Counted from the stretch's first letter, positions 1 to 9,553 are shown. The stretch is DNA of 64,000 nt from Bartonella sp. M0177 (GCF_016102285.1 NZ_JACFOY010000001.1:2234501-2298500), one strand, 5' to 3'. The notes: generated from the sequence alone by a model not told the origin. Numbers and translations are program-made.

Positions 1-109
1 GACAAAACCGGATGATCGTCCATTATCGTTAAAGTTAAACCGGATTTTAACAATAAATCGCAGAGCAGCTTTGAAAAAATAAACTGAAGTGGAAGACGTT
101 TCTCACAAG

Positions 110-676
110 ATGACCAACAACAAAAAAATGCTTCGACAGGAAGCGCTGGCAAGACGCGACCGGATGCGGAAAGAACAGCGCGCTGTCATTTCGCAAAAAC
201 TCGTCGATGAGCTTCAAAAGCTGCTCGCCATTTTAAAAGGCAAAACTGTTGCAGGGTTCTGGCCAATCAAAAGCGAAATTGACCCGCGCCCGATGATGTC
301 AGCACTGAAAAAACATGGGTTTAAACTGGCTTTACCGGCCATTATCGATAAAACAACAATGGTTTTCCGAATTTTTGAAGATGAGGGAAAACTCGTTGAT
401 ATGGGTTTTGGCACCGTGGGGCCTTCCAAAGAAGCGGAAATTGTCGAACCTGAGACACTTCTCGTTCCGCTTTCGGCTTTTGACAGCAAAGGAAACAGAA
501 TTGGTTATGGTGCCGGTTACTATGATCGGGCAATTGCAAGCATGAGGGAAAACGGGCATAACCCCTTATTGATAGGACTTGCTTTTGATTGTCAGGAAGT
601 TCCATCAATACCGGCCGAACCTTACGATCAAAAATTGGCAATGATACTCACCGAAAGTGGTTTAAGATCGTTTTAA
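110..676 (+). CDS. ygfA: 5-formyltetrahydrofolate cyclo-ligase
   Basis: This enzyme converts 5-formyl-THF to 5,10-methenyl-THF with ATP, recycling an inactive folate in the cytoplasm. The 188-residue length is normal for the family. The C-terminal half carries the hallmark ATP/Mg loop NRIGYGAGYYDR (about residues 129-140), preceded by LLVPLSAFD, and KSEIDPRPM lies in the N-terminal half. I chose the ATG at 110; a GTG at 89 in the same frame would add seven residues, and neither has a strong ribosome binding site. ymdB follows after 21 bases on the same strand, so they are probably co-transcribed. In many Rhizobiales this gene follows zapA and the 6S RNA; here zapA is about 23 kb away. Confidence 0.92.
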   Translation: MTNNKKMLRQEALARRDRMRKEQRAVISQKLVDELQKLLAILKGKTVAGFWPIKSEIDPRPMMSALKKHGFKLALPAIIDKTTMVFRIFEDEGKLVDMGFGTVGPSKEAEIVEPETLLVPLSAFDSKGNRIGYGAGYYDRAIASMRENGHNPLLIGLAFDCQEVPSIPAEPYDQKLAMILTESGLRSF

Positions 677-697
677 AGAGATGTTTAGAGCAAAATT

Positions 698-1519
698 ATG
701 AGATTTTTATTTTTAGGTGACATGGTTGGAAAATCCGGCCGCACAGCAGTGTTCCAGAAGCTACCCGGTCTGATATCGAGTCTTAAACTCGACTTTGTTG
801 TCGTCAACGGAGAAAACGCAGCTTCCGGCTTCGGCATTACCGAAAAAATCTATAATGAAACACTGGAAGCCGGTGCAAATGTTGTAACCACCGGTAACCA
901 TGCTTTCGACCAGAAAGAAACTTTAAATTATGCCGATCATGCCGACCGGTTTTTAAGACCCGCAAATTTCCCTAAAGGAACGGCGGGCAAAGGTTCGGGT
1001 GTCTATATTGCAAAAAACGGTGCGCGTGTGCTCGTCGCCAATGTTATGGGGCGGGTTTTTATGCATCCTGATCTTGATGACCCGTTCGAGGCAGCCGAAC
1101 GCATTGTCGGCGAATGTCCGCTCGGCGAGCAGGCTGATGCGGTGATTTTTGATTTCCATGCCGAAGCCACAAGCGAAAAACAATGTTTCGGCCATTTTCT
1201 TGATGGCCGCGCCAGTGTGGTGGTGGGCACTCATACCCATGTTCCGACAGCCGATTATCAAATTTTCAACGGCGGCACAGCCTTCATGTCGGATGCCGGT
1301 ATGTGTGGTGATTATGATTCGTCTCTCGGCATGGATAAAGAAGAGCCGCTCAACCGTTTTGTTACCAAAATATCGCGTGGCCGCTATGAACCGGCTAGTG
1401 GACCCGCCACTATTTGCGGGCTGGCAGTTGAAATTTCCGACCGTACAGGACTTGCAGAAAAAGTATCTGCCTTGCGTCTTGGACCACGATTGGAAGAATG
1501 CTTGCCGGATTTTTGGTGA
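698..1519 (+). CDS. ymdB: YmdB-family calcineurin-like metallophosphoesterase
   Basis: The 273-residue protein belongs to the TIGR00282/YmdB family of binuclear metal phosphoesterases, which hydrolyse cyclic nucleotides in the species studied. Visible metal-site motifs are FLGDMVG near the N-terminus, VVNGENAASGFG (about 36-47), TTGNHAFDQ (about 65-73), FDFHAEATSEK (about 150) and VVGTHTHVPTAD (about 175-186), in the usual order and spacing. It has no signal peptide and should be cytosolic. It sits 21 bases after the folate gene and 133 bases before yebC. The family is certain; the physiological substrate in alphaproteobacteria is not known to me. Confidence 0.9.
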   Translation: MRFLFLGDMVGKSGRTAVFQKLPGLISSLKLDFVVVNGENAASGFGITEKIYNETLEAGANVVTTGNHAFDQKETLNYADHADRFLRPANFPKGTAGKGSGVYIAKNGARVLVANVMGRVFMHPDLDDPFEAAERIVGECPLGEQADAVIFDFHAEATSEKQCFGHFLDGRASVVVGTHTHVPTADYQIFNGGTAFMSDAGMCGDYDSSLGMDKEEPLNRFVTKISRGRYEPASGPATICGLAVEISDRTGLAEKVSALRLGPRLEECLPDFW

Positions 1520-1652
1520 AAGACGGGCAACTCTTTACCTTTTCACTCGTTTTCCGTATAAGGCGCTCATTCAGATTTTTATTAGAACATTGTCCGACAG
1601 GATACTTCGATCATTCCAAGGCTCGCTGTCGGTGAAAACCGAAAGGTGATCT

Positions 1653-2402
1653 ATGTCAGGCCATTCACAGTTTAAGAATATTATGCATCGCAAAGGTCGT
1701 CAGGATGCGATGCGCTCGAAGATGTTTTCCAAACTCGCCCGCGAAATAACCGTTGCGGCCAAGCTTGGTGTGCCGGATCCTGCGATGAATGCCCGTCTAC
1801 GTTTGGCTGTGCAGAATGCGAGAGCCCAGTCCATGCCGAAAGACAATATCGAACGGGCGATTAAAAAGGCTGCCGGTAATGATGGCGAAAATTATGAGGA
1901 AGTCCGCTACGAGGGTTACGGCCCGGCCGGTGTTGCTGTTATTGTCGAAGCTTTGACAGATAATCGCAACCGTACTGCTTCCAATGTTCGTGCCGCTTTC
2001 ACCAAAGCAGGTGGTGCATTGGGTGAAACAGGTTCGGTCGGCTTCATGTTCAATCGCGTTGGCGAAATTGTTTATAAACCGGAAGCCGGTGACGCGGATA
2101 AAGTTATGGAAGCTGCCATTGAAGCAGGTGCTGATGATGTCCAGTCTGATGAAGATGGCCACGTCATTACCTGCGCTTTTGAAAATGTCGGCGAAGTTTC
2201 CAAAGCACTTGAAGCAGCCCTTGGTGAAGCCGAATCGGTCAAGGTTGTCTGGAAACCATCAACGACAACCCCGATTGATGAAGAAAAAGCCGAATCGGTT
2301 CTTCGTCTGATTTCGACCTTGGAAGAAGATGATGACGTCCAGAACGTCTATGCCAATTTCGAGGTGAGTGACGAAGTCATGGCAAAGCTTGCCGCCGAAT
2401 AA
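1653..2402 (+). CDS. yebC: YebC/PmpR-family protein (transcription/translation regulator)
   Basis: A 249-residue YebC/PmpR-family protein, the usual length. The N-terminus [17 protein letters not shown] is the family signature, followed by the [28 protein letters not shown] block and an acidic C-terminal half ([15 protein letters not shown]). Members act as transcription regulators in some bacteria, and recent work links the family to relief of ribosome stalling at proline stretches. The start at 1653 is supported by AAAGGTGATC just upstream. A strong terminator follows 33 bases after the stop. In related genomes yebC often lies next to ruvCAB; here ruvC begins 9.5 kb away. Confidence 0.93.
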   Translation: MSGHSQFKNIMHRKGRQDAMRSKMFSKLAREITVAAKLGVPDPAMNARLRLAVQNARAQSMPKDNIERAIKKAAGNDGENYEEVRYEGYGPAGVAVIVEALTDNRNRTASNVRAAFTKAGGALGETGSVGFMFNRVGEIVYKPEAGDADKVMEAAIEAGADDVQSDEDGHVITCAFENVGEVSKALEAALGEAESVKVVWKPSTTTPIDEEKAESVLRLISTLEEDDDVQNVYANFEVSDEVMAKLAAE

Positions 2403-2435
2403 ATTATTCTTCAGGTTTTTCAAACTGAATTGTTC

Positions 2436-2480
2436 CGGCTTTCGGGTGTTTTCAATCTCCCGCAAGCCGGTTTTTTATTG
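2436..2480 (+). terminator. Rho-independent terminator of yebC
   Basis: CCGGCTTTCGGG (2436-2447) pairs with CCCGCAAGCCGG (2460-2471), a 12-bp stem with one mismatch and a 12-nt loop, followed by a T-rich run from 2472. It fits the end of the ygfA-ymdB-yebC transcript. Confidence 0.85.
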
Positions 2481-2699
2481 AGGCAGCAAATTTATCTCCT
2501 GTTCGCAGGATTTATTCCCTGTTCAAAAACCGTTTGTTTGTTGAAAAGTAAGTTTTTCAGGAACGGGCTTTTTATAGGCCAGTCTGTTGTTTTTCCCGCT
2601 TTTATTTTCTTTTTTGCCGCTCACAACAAAAGCTTTCGGAAACTGCCCAAGACGTGCAATTGGAAAATTGTCACTATCCCGACAATTGCGATGTCTTAA

Positions 2700-2731
2700 A
2701 AAATAAAAAACCCGCCGGATTGGCGGGTTTT
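2700..2731 (-). terminator. Rho-independent terminator of rpmE
   Basis: AACCCGCC (2709-2716) and GGCGGGTT (2722-2729) form a tight GC stem with a 5-nt loop. Read on the minus strand it ends in a T-rich tract. It can work on both strands, but the minus strand has the better tail. Confidence 0.85.
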
Positions 2732-2750
2732 AAAGGGAAATAGAAACTTA

Positions 2751-2972
2751 TTAAAGGCCGAGATTGCCGAAACGGTTTTTGAACTTGGAAACACGACCAC
2801 CGCGGTCAACGAGAGTCTGTGAACCACCAGTCCAAGCCGGATGTGTTCTCGGATCGATATCAAGATTCATGGTATCACCCTCTTTGCCCCATGTGGAGCG
2901 GGTGAAATACTCGGTGCCATCTGTCATCACAACCTTGATGGTGTGGTAATCGGGATGAATATCAGCTTTCAT
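2751..2972 (-). CDS. rpmE: 50S ribosomal protein L31 (cysteine-free form)
   Basis: The 73-residue protein begins [12 protein letters not shown] and contains the L31 core motifs [13 protein letters not shown] and [13 protein letters not shown], then a basic C-terminus. It is a component of the large ribosomal subunit. No CxxC pair is present, so this is the zinc-independent form of type A L31, common in alphaproteobacteria. The ABC exporter gene starts 168 bases away on the other strand, so the gap probably carries both promoters. Confidence 0.95.
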   Translation of the reverse strand: MKADIHPDYHTIKVVMTDGTEYFTRSTWGKEGDTMNLDIDPRTHPAWTGGSQTLVDRGGRVSKFKNRFGNLGL

Positions 2973-3140
2973 GACGCGAACTTCCTGCTTCTAACGGTAA
3001 CGAACGGTTACATGGTGTATTTTCATGATGCCATCCGTTCTTCAATTTGGTAAACAAAGCCCGGGCGTGACCGGACTTCGATAAAAATCTGGTGTTGCCT
3101 ATACAACAGCACGAACGATAGCACAAGGGCACAATAGAAT

Positions 3141-4934
3141 ATGGATAAGAAGAACAGCATGGAAAATGGCGAAAAAAGACTATCTGCCCCGAAAAAACAT
3201 AGTTTGCGTCCATTATCAGCACTGCAACCTTATGTATTCCGTTATAAAAAACTTGCTTTTTCGGCTGCTGTTTCTTTGATTGTTGCTGCCCTTGTCATGT
3301 TGGCGCTTCCTATTGCAATCCGCCGTATGCTCGATCATGGCTTTAGTTTAAGCAACGGAACCATGATCAATTCCTATTTCGCGGTGCTCTTTCTGCTTGC
3401 TGCAATTCTGGCTCTTGCTTCAGCCGGTCGTTATTATTCGGTGATTACTCTGGGTGAACATGTAGTGGCCGATCTCCGGCGTGATGTTTTTTCCCATATT
3501 ATCAACCTGTCACCGGAATTTTTCGATAAATCCCGTTCCGGCGAAATTATCTCGCGCTTGTCTGCCGATACGACACAGGTAAAATCGGCAGTCGGTGCTA
3601 CGGCTTCGGTTTTCTTGCGCAATATCATTATGGCTGTCGGCGCCATTATCATGATGATTGTGACCAGTCCGAAACTGTCGGCAATGGTACTTGTGGCAAT
3701 TCCCATTGTTGTTATTCCGCTCATTGTTTTCGGTCGCAAAGTGAGAAAGAGAACCCGCCTCGCACAAGACCGCCTTGCCGATGCAACAGCACTTGCTTCC
3801 GAACAGGTGAGTGCTATCCGCACCATTCAGGCTTTTACGGCTGAACAAAATGTCAATAAACGTTTTTCCCAATTGATCGAACGGGCTTTCCAATCGGCAC
3901 GTGGCTCCATCCTGTCGCGTGCGTTTTTAACTGCCTTTGCCATTTTTCTTGTTTTTGGCAGCGTTGTAGCCGTGTTGTGGATTGGCTCGAACGATGTCTT
4001 GAATAAAACCATGACGGCCGGAACATTGGGGCAATTCGTGCTCTATGCTGTTTTTGGTGCAAGTGCATTCGGCCAATTATCGGAAGTTGGTGCAGAACTT
4101 GCACAGGCGACAGGTGCGGCAGAAAGACTTGCCGAACTGCTTGTTGAAAAAACTGCAATTACTGTTCCCGCCACTCCGTTAAAACTGCCGGAACCGGCAC
4201 GGGGTGCAATCAACTGCAATCATGTCGATTTTGCCTATCCGACAAGAAAATCCCAACCTGTCTTGCATAATTTGACGTTTTCGATCAAAGCCGGAGAGAC
4301 GGTTGCCTTTGTCGGCCCCTCTGGCGGCGGCAAAAGTACAATTTTCTCATTGATTTTGCGCTTTTATGATCCCGATAGCGGCAATCTTACTTTTGATGGG
4401 ACGGAAATTTCCAAAGTAAAGCTTGAGGATTTACGCTCGCGCATTGCCTATGTACCGCAGGATGTCGCTATTTTTGACGGAACTTTGCGGGAAAATATCG
4501 CTTTTGGCAATCCTTTGGCCGATAATAAAGCTATCGAAGAAGCAGCCGAGGCTGCCCATGCACTCGACTTCATTCATAATTTGAAAGACGGTTTTGAAAC
4601 TGAAGTCGGCGAGCGCGGCATTACCCTTTCAGGCGGGCAGAAACAGCGCATAGCCATTGCACGTGCAATTTTGCGCAATGCACCGCTTCTGCTCCTCGAC
4701 GAAGCAACATCCGCACTCGACGCAGAAAACGAGATGCTTGTACAAAGAGCGCTTGAAGGATTAATGAAAAATCGCACAACCTTGGTTATAGCCCACCGTT
4801 TGGCAACGGTTTTGAAAGCCGATAGAATCGTTGTTCTCGACAAAGGCGCTATTGTCGAAGAAGGCACACATGAGGAGCTCGTTGCTCAAAACGGCCTTTA
4901 TGCGCGCTTGGCAAAACTCCAATTCTCGCATTAA
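3141..4934 (+). CDS. ABC exporter, fused membrane and ATPase domains (MsbA-like)
   Basis: This 597-residue protein is a half-transporter that should dimerise in the inner membrane and export a lipid-like or hydrophobic substrate. About six membrane segments lie in residues 30-310. The ATPase domain follows, with Walker A GPSGGGKST (about 392-400), signature LSGGQKQR (about 495-502), Walker B LLLLDEATSALD (about 515-526) and the switch histidine in AHRLAT (about 551). An internal Met at residue 7 is an alternative start. A FAD oxidoreductase gene follows after 47 bases on the same strand, possibly in the same operon. Similarity to MsbA is general; I cannot name the substrate. Confidence 0.88.
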   Translation: MDKKNSMENGEKRLSAPKKHSLRPLSALQPYVFRYKKLAFSAAVSLIVAALVMLALPIAIRRMLDHGFSLSNGTMINSYFAVLFLLAAILALASAGRYYSVITLGEHVVADLRRDVFSHIINLSPEFFDKSRSGEIISRLSADTTQVKSAVGATASVFLRNIIMAVGAIIMMIVTSPKLSAMVLVAIPIVVIPLIVFGRKVRKRTRLAQDRLADATALASEQVSAIRTIQAFTAEQNVNKRFSQLIERAFQSARGSILSRAFLTAFAIFLVFGSVVAVLWIGSNDVLNKTMTAGTLGQFVLYAVFGASAFGQLSEVGAELAQATGAAERLAELLVEKTAITVPATPLKLPEPARGAINCNHVDFAYPTRKSQPVLHNLTFSIKAGETVAFVGPSGGGKSTIFSLILRFYDPDSGNLTFDGTEISKVKLEDLRSRIAYVPQDVAIFDGTLRENIAFGNPLADNKAIEEAAEAAHALDFIHNLKDGFETEVGERGITLSGGQKQRIAIARAILRNAPLLLLDEATSALDAENEMLVQRALEGLMKNRTTLVIAHRLATVLKADRIVVLDKGAIVEEGTHEELVAQNGLYARLAKLQFSH

Positions 4935-4981
4935 CGACAAATACGGTAAGAGAATACAGAAATTGGAAAGCAGGCCAGATT

Positions 4982-6304
4982 ATGGTTCGGATTCGCGTGG
5001 AGCCGAAAATCGACGGCGTTTCAGGTTGGTTTGCCACATCGCCCGATCACGACCAGACGATAGGCAAAAATTTTGAAGACAATAAAGACTTTGATTTTGT
5101 GATTATCGGAGCAGGCTTTATCGGCCTTTCATTGGCTCATCGGCTCTGCGAACGACAACCTGATGCCAAGATTGCCGTGATTGATGCACTCAGAGTTGGT
5201 GAAGGCACTTCGGGGCGGAATGCCGGTTTTATCATTGATGTACCGCACAATGTGGATGGCGGCAAAACAACCCCCGATCATGACCGGCACCTTTATGCAT
5301 TGAATAAATTTGCCATAAAGCGTTTGCGTGATTTTAAAGACCATTATGCCATTTCCTGCGACTGGCAGGAGAGCGGTAAATATATGGCCGCTCGCGAAAC
5401 TCGTAACCTTGGCAATCTTGACCATTTTGCCAGACAACTGAAAAATGACGGGTTTGATTATCAGGATATTGCCGGAGACGATTTGGCGAAACGATTGGGA
5501 ACTACCTATTATCAACGGGCAATCTATACACCGGGCAATGTTCTTGTTAATCCTGCCGCACTTATCCGCGGTATTGCCAAAGCCTTGCCACCTTCTGTCA
5601 GCCTTTTTGAACAAACACCCGTTACCGAAATCACTTATGGTTCCAAGCATGTGATTAGAACTGCCCGCGGGCGTATTACGGCAAAATTTATCTTCGAGGC
5701 AGGCAATATTTTCAACAGTGAATTCGGCTATGAAAAGCACCGGCTTGCGCCCGTTTACACTTATGCCAGCCTGACAAAACCGCTTGAGGCTAGTAATGTC
5801 GAAAAGCATTTTTCCAATGTAAAACCTTGGGGCATTACCTCGGCTCATCCGGCAGGAACGACAGTGCGCTATACACCCGACCACCGCATCTTTATTCGTA
5901 ATATATTGCGTTTTGCCCCGACACTGACGACGTCCAAAGATGATCTTGATTATGCCTTGATCAACCACAGGCGTTCATTTGAAAACCGTTTTCCTGAGCT
6001 TTCCCATATTCCATTCAAATTCACATGGGGCGGAATGATTGCCGTTACGCTCAACCAGAATTATGTTTTCCATAAACCCGCTGAGAATATCATGGTTTTG
6101 AATGGCTGTAACGGCGTTGGCGTGGCAAAAGGTACGTATCTCGGATTTTACGCGGCCGATTTTATTTCTGGTGATAATAATGAAGAAATCCGCTTCATCC
6201 GCGAGAACAGCCATCCGAGCTTTATTATTCCCGATCCAATCCGTTCGCTTGTTGCCCGTTACCGGTTAAAGAAGGAACAGGCTGCGGCTGGCGGTGATTT
6301 ATAA
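4982..6304 (+). CDS. FAD-dependent oxidoreductase, DAO/glycine oxidase type
   Basis: The 440-residue protein has a dinucleotide-binding fold at residues 38-60 (FVIIGAGFIGLSLAHRL, Gly 43, 45 and 48), the GTSGRNAGFI motif typical of DAO-family enzymes near residues 77-86, and a C-terminal FAD-closing segment LNGCNGVGVAKGTYLG (about 372-387). It probably oxidises an amino acid or amine with FAD in the cytoplasm. An unusual feature is an extension of about 36 residues before the Rossmann strand; an internal start could shorten it, but no in-frame Met lies between residues 2 and 60. It follows the ABC exporter by 47 bases. Substrate unknown. Confidence 0.85.
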   Translation: MVRIRVEPKIDGVSGWFATSPDHDQTIGKNFEDNKDFDFVIIGAGFIGLSLAHRLCERQPDAKIAVIDALRVGEGTSGRNAGFIIDVPHNVDGGKTTPDHDRHLYALNKFAIKRLRDFKDHYAISCDWQESGKYMAARETRNLGNLDHFARQLKNDGFDYQDIAGDDLAKRLGTTYYQRAIYTPGNVLVNPAALIRGIAKALPPSVSLFEQTPVTEITYGSKHVIRTARGRITAKFIFEAGNIFNSEFGYEKHRLAPVYTYASLTKPLEASNVEKHFSNVKPWGITSAHPAGTTVRYTPDHRIFIRNILRFAPTLTTSKDDLDYALINHRRSFENRFPELSHIPFKFTWGGMIAVTLNQNYVFHKPAENIMVLNGCNGVGVAKGTYLGFYAADFISGDNNEEIRFIRENSHPSFIIPDPIRSLVARYRLKKEQAAAGGDL

Positions 6305-6349
6305 GGTGGGCGTAACTTGCACGAAACACATATGTGCATGATTTCGCCC

Positions 6350-6383
6350 AAAAAAAATTCCCGCTTCAAAAAAAAGCGGGAAT
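6350..6383 (-). terminator. Terminator between the oxidoreductase and suhB
   Basis: ATTCCCGCTT (6357-6366) pairs perfectly with AAGCGGGAAT (6374-6383). The A-run before the stem becomes a T-run on the minus strand, so it fits the suhB transcript best; on the plus strand it may also stop the oxidoreductase transcript. Confidence 0.8.
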
Positions 6384-6418
6384 AGAATTTGATAGAATTT
6401 TTTGAACAAGCTTAGCCG

Positions 6419-7210
6419 TCAAATCGGCTTTTTGATCGTCTTCATCAATGCTTTATGAATAAGCTCGTTTCCGGCAACGATATTCTTTTTCCCGAAGATA
6501 TTCGGCCCGCCATCCTTGTCACTGACAAAACCACCGGCTTCACGAACCATCAGAAGGCCGGCCGCCATATCCCATGGCTGTAGATTATCTTCCCAAAAAC
6601 CGTCAAGACGACCGGCTGCAACATAGGCAAGATCGACCGCAGCCGCGCCCATGCGACGGATACCTGCCACTTCGGCCATCACATTGCGCAGTTCAACAAG
6701 ATATTCGCCATGATGGCCACGACCAAGATGGGGAATACCGGTTCCGATAACGCAATCTTCAAGCTTGCGACGATTGGCAACACGCATGCGTCTGTCATTT
6801 AAAAACACGCCACCACCGCGCTCGGCAGTAAAGAGTTCATCCATTGCGGGATTATAAATCACACCGGCAACAATCTGTCCCTGACGTTCCAATGCAATCG
6901 AAACGCCGAAAAAAGGTATGCCGTGAAGGAAATTGGTTGTTCCGTCAAGCGGGTCGACAATAAAACGATGTTGCGTATCGCTACCGTTGATCTCGCCCGA
7001 TTCTTCCATGAGAAAACAATAATCCGGACGCGCTTTCAAAAGCTCTGTCCTGACAATATCTTCTGCGCGTCGATCGGCCTGGCTCACATAATCGGCCGGA
7101 CCTTTCAAGGACACCTGAAGATTTTGTACCTCACCATAGTCACGGGCAAGCGACCGCCCCGCTTTCATTGCCGCTTGTACCATGACATTCATTATCGCTG
7201 AACGCGCCAT
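6419..7210 (-). CDS. suhB: Inositol-1-monophosphatase family protein
   Basis: A 263-residue Mg-dependent phosphatase of the inositol monophosphatase family. Metal and phosphate motifs are present: EE at 69-70 (LMEESGE), DPLDGTTNF (86-94) and WDMAAGLLMVREAGG near residues 212-226. It is cytosolic, and in other bacteria SuhB also influences RNA polymerase and ribosome assembly. I use the ATG whose codon ends at 7210; a TTG directly before it adds one residue. It lies 11 bases downstream of efp on the same strand, so efp and suhB are probably one transcript, closed by the terminator at 6350-6383. Confidence 0.93.
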   Translation of the reverse strand: MARSAIMNVMVQAAMKAGRSLARDYGEVQNLQVSLKGPADYVSQADRRAEDIVRTELLKARPDYCFLMEESGEINGSDTQHRFIVDPLDGTTNFLHGIPFFGVSIALERQGQIVAGVIYNPAMDELFTAERGGGVFLNDRRMRVANRRKLEDCVIGTGIPHLGRGHHGEYLVELRNVMAEVAGIRRMGAAAVDLAYVAAGRLDGFWEDNLQPWDMAAGLLMVREAGGFVSDKDGGPNIFGKKNIVAGNELIHKALMKTIKKPI

Positions 7211-7221
7211 CAAACCAATCC

Positions 7222-7785
7222 TTAATCTGCACGACGCAGATAAATAAGCTCGTTTGTATCGACAACCACTTTCTCGCCTGCCGAAATAAACGGAGGCACA
7301 AGAATGCGGATGCCATTTTCCAGAACGGCCGGCTTATAGGAAGAAGCAGCAGTTTGCCCCTTAACAACCGGATCCGCTTCGGTAATCGTCAATGTAACCT
7401 GATCTGGCAAATCAATGCCGATCGGCTTTTCTTCATAAAGTTCAACCGTGACCTTCATGCCATCCTGAAGGAAAGCAGCACGCTCGCCAACAAAATCTTT
7501 CTGCAATTCAAGTTGCTCGAAAGTTTCCGAATCCATGAAAACAAGTGCGTCACCCTGCTCGTAAAGGAACGTATAGTCCTTCTGTTCGAGTCTTACTTTT
7601 TCAACAGTTTCAGCTGCACGAAAACGTTCATTCAATTTGGTTCCATCAAGCAGGTTCTTCAATTCGACCTGATTGAATGCACCACCTTTTCCCGGTTTGA
7701 CTGCATTGCATTTGACTGCAACCCAGAGGCTGCCATTATGTTCAATCACATTACCCGGGCGGATTTCATTACCATTGATCTTCAT
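7222..7785 (-). CDS. efp: Translation elongation factor P
   Basis: The 187-residue protein has the three-domain length of EF-P, which enters the ribosomal E site to relieve stalling at polyproline. The domain I tip carries lysine 33 in the loop VKPGKGGAF, the position modified with beta-lysine by EpmA/EpmB in other bacteria. The KOW-like domain starts [20 protein letters not shown], and the C-terminal domain ([20 protein letters not shown]) is intact. No epm gene is visible in this window. It leads the efp-suhB pair. Confidence 0.96.
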   Translation of the reverse strand: MKINGNEIRPGNVIEHNGSLWVAVKCNAVKPGKGGAFNQVELKNLLDGTKLNERFRAAETVEKVRLEQKDYTFLYEQGDALVFMDSETFEQLELQKDFVGERAAFLQDGMKVTVELYEEKPIGIDLPDQVTLTITEADPVVKGQTAASSYKPAVLENGIRILVPPFISAGEKVVVDTNELIYLRRAD

Positions 7786-7913
7786 CTTTTTTATCCGACA
7801 TTAGATTATTGTGGAATAAGGACATTTGAAAATGTTCTTGATTAATCTGTTCAAGACCATAAAAAAAGTCTTTAAGCAAGGGGCGGCTTCAAATTTAAGG
7901 ACATGCTTGAACT

Positions 7914-8897
7914 TTAAAGTGTCGGCATAAGCTGTTCTGCTTTTTGGCGGGCTGTTGCCAATTGCTCATCTGACATGCCTTCCAACATAGATTCGAGATC
8001 GGGGGCTTCCATTTTAGCCTGTTTGGCTACCATATACCAGGCGGCAGCTTTTACAATATCCCCCTCGGTTCCGATACCATCGCGATAAAGCCTTGCAAGA
8101 TTGATCTGGGCCGGTGCAATCATCTTGCTCGCATCCATTAACAGCAAATTGAATGCTGCTTCATAATCCCGTGGACCACCGCGCCCTTCAACCATCCATT
8201 TGGCCAGAGTGATTTGTGCCGGAACATGATCTTTTGCAGAAGCTGCCTCCAGCAATTTGCGTGCATTATTGTCATCACGCGGACGTTTTGGCGTACCACG
8301 CGCCAATATCTGGCTTGCAGCAAATGCCGAATCCGGATTGCCCCGTGCAGCCCCCTTCAAAAAATAGCTGAGACTGGTCTCCAAAGCGTCATCGCTATCG
8401 GATTTGCTCAATAATAATTGGCCGTAATAAAAATAGGCTTCAGGGACACCGGCATCCACGGCTTTTTTAATATATTCCTCGCCTAATGACGGGTCTTTGG
8501 GAACATAGGTTCCGTTGAAAACCAACAGCCCGTAACGTAATTCCGCTTGCGGGTCGCCCTGCTTGGCAGCGCGGCCGAACCATAGAGCTGCCCGTGCCCC
8601 GTCAATTGCAACGGCATAGCCTTCCATATACATACGCCCCAACAGCGTTTGAGCTGTCGCATCACCTTCTTCGCCTCTTTTCAAGGCTTCCAGAAATGCC
8701 GTTTTATAATTTCCTGCCATATAATTATCATAGGCACTGTCATATTGACCGGCTTTTAAATTATTTTCTCCCGTTTGTTGCGGCACCACGGGCTTTGCAC
8801 CTTTATCCGAACGGGCGTCTTCGGCATTAGCCCATGAACTACCGGCGAAAAGCATCATAAAAAACGCACCCAATAGTTTGCTTGTGAATGTTTTCAT
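7914..8897 (-). CDS. Exported Sel1-repeat protein
   Basis: The 327-residue protein starts with a signal peptide (KTFTSKLLGAFFMMLFAGSSWA, cut near residue 24-26). Residues 75-310 contain several Sel1-like repeats of about 36 residues, for example LLGRMYMEGYAVAIDGARAA, KAVDAGVPEAYFYYGQLL and ARLYRDGIGTEGDIVKAAAW. Such repeats form an alpha-solenoid used for protein contacts, so a periplasmic scaffold is likely; no enzymatic residues are visible. Its start codon overlaps the stop of the ThiE-like gene by 4 bases (ATGA), so the two are translationally coupled. Function unknown. Confidence 0.82.
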   Translation of the reverse strand: MKTFTSKLLGAFFMMLFAGSSWANAEDARSDKGAKPVVPQQTGENNLKAGQYDSAYDNYMAGNYKTAFLEALKRGEEGDATAQTLLGRMYMEGYAVAIDGARAALWFGRAAKQGDPQAELRYGLLVFNGTYVPKDPSLGEEYIKKAVDAGVPEAYFYYGQLLLSKSDSDDALETSLSYFLKGAARGNPDSAFAASQILARGTPKRPRDDNNARKLLEAASAKDHVPAQITLAKWMVEGRGGPRDYEAAFNLLLMDASKMIAPAQINLARLYRDGIGTEGDIVKAAAWYMVAKQAKMEAPDLESMLEGMSDEQLATARQKAEQLMPTL

Positions 8898-9553
8898 TCA
8901 GCAAGCTCCCCGTCGAGAACGTCGCAGTCCTCAATCAACTGCATAATTTGACGCACTGATTGTTGCGGGTTTTCATGGCCAAAAATAATGTCTTCAACAG
9001 CAATAAACTCGGCTTTCGTTGCAATCACGTCGCCAAATGTCGCAATGTCGGAACCCGCCTGAACAATTGCCGGAATTTCCATAACTTCAGCCCACCACGA
9101 TGAAAGTGCAATATTGCGCGGGTGAGGAGCCGGTTTTTTATCGGCTCCAAGTTTACCGAACATCAAATAGTCCGGCTCACATTCGCCACTCAACATAGAG
9201 CTGTGTTTGTCACGCAAATTGCCGAAGCCGATAATCATTGAATCATGGCGGCGTTCAAGCAATGTGTGGAGGTCTTCAATCGTGCCTTCAAGATGGATTC
9301 CATCGGCGTGAATACGACCGGCAATGCGGCTATCATTGGAAACAAGAAAAGCAATAGACTTTGCCTCGATTGCATTAACGAGCAATTCGGCCTGTTGCTG
9401 TAGAAATGTCGTATCATTTTGCGAATCATAGACAATGAGGCTAGCAAAATCACCTTTATCGAGAACATCCATCAACAGATCGGCCTTTATGTTGCGACGC
9501 ATGTCAAGTGTCATCACAAGTCTTTGGCGTAGGTGATTTATCTCTTTACTCAT
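8894..9553 (-). CDS. Thiamine-phosphate-synthase-like (ThiE-fold) protein
   Basis: The 219-residue protein has the TIM-barrel pattern of the ThiE/TenI superfamily: RLVMTLDMR at the start, GRIHADGIHLEG (about 101-112), PDYLMFGKLG (about 145-154) and a final IPAIVQAGSDIATFGDV phosphate-loop region. The canonical DGVHLGQxD signature is altered to DGIHLEGTIED, and several pyrophosphate-binding positions look divergent, so I doubt it is a working thiamine phosphate synthase. It is known in Rhizobiales as a conserved ThiE-like protein of unclear role. It is coupled by a 4-base overlap to the Sel1 protein. Confidence 0.75.
   Translation of the reverse strand: MSKEINHLRQRLVMTLDMRRNIKADLLMDVLDKGDFASLIVYDSQNDTTFLQQQAELLVNAIEAKSIAFLVSNDSRIAGRIHADGIHLEGTIEDLHTLLERRHDSMIIGFGNLRDKHSSMLSGECEPDYLMFGKLGADKKPAPHPRNIALSSWWAEVMEIPAIVQAGSDIATFGDVIATKAEFIAVEDIIFGHENPQQSVRQIMQLIEDCDVLDGELAE

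Larger units (their letters stand above)
2403..2750. other. Intergenic region between yebC and rpmE
   Basis: These 348 bases lie between convergent yebC and rpmE. They hold the yebC terminator (2436-2480) and the rpmE terminator (2700-2731). The stretch between them is low in complexity, with runs of T, and I see no credible gene or RNA in it. Confidence 0.7.
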
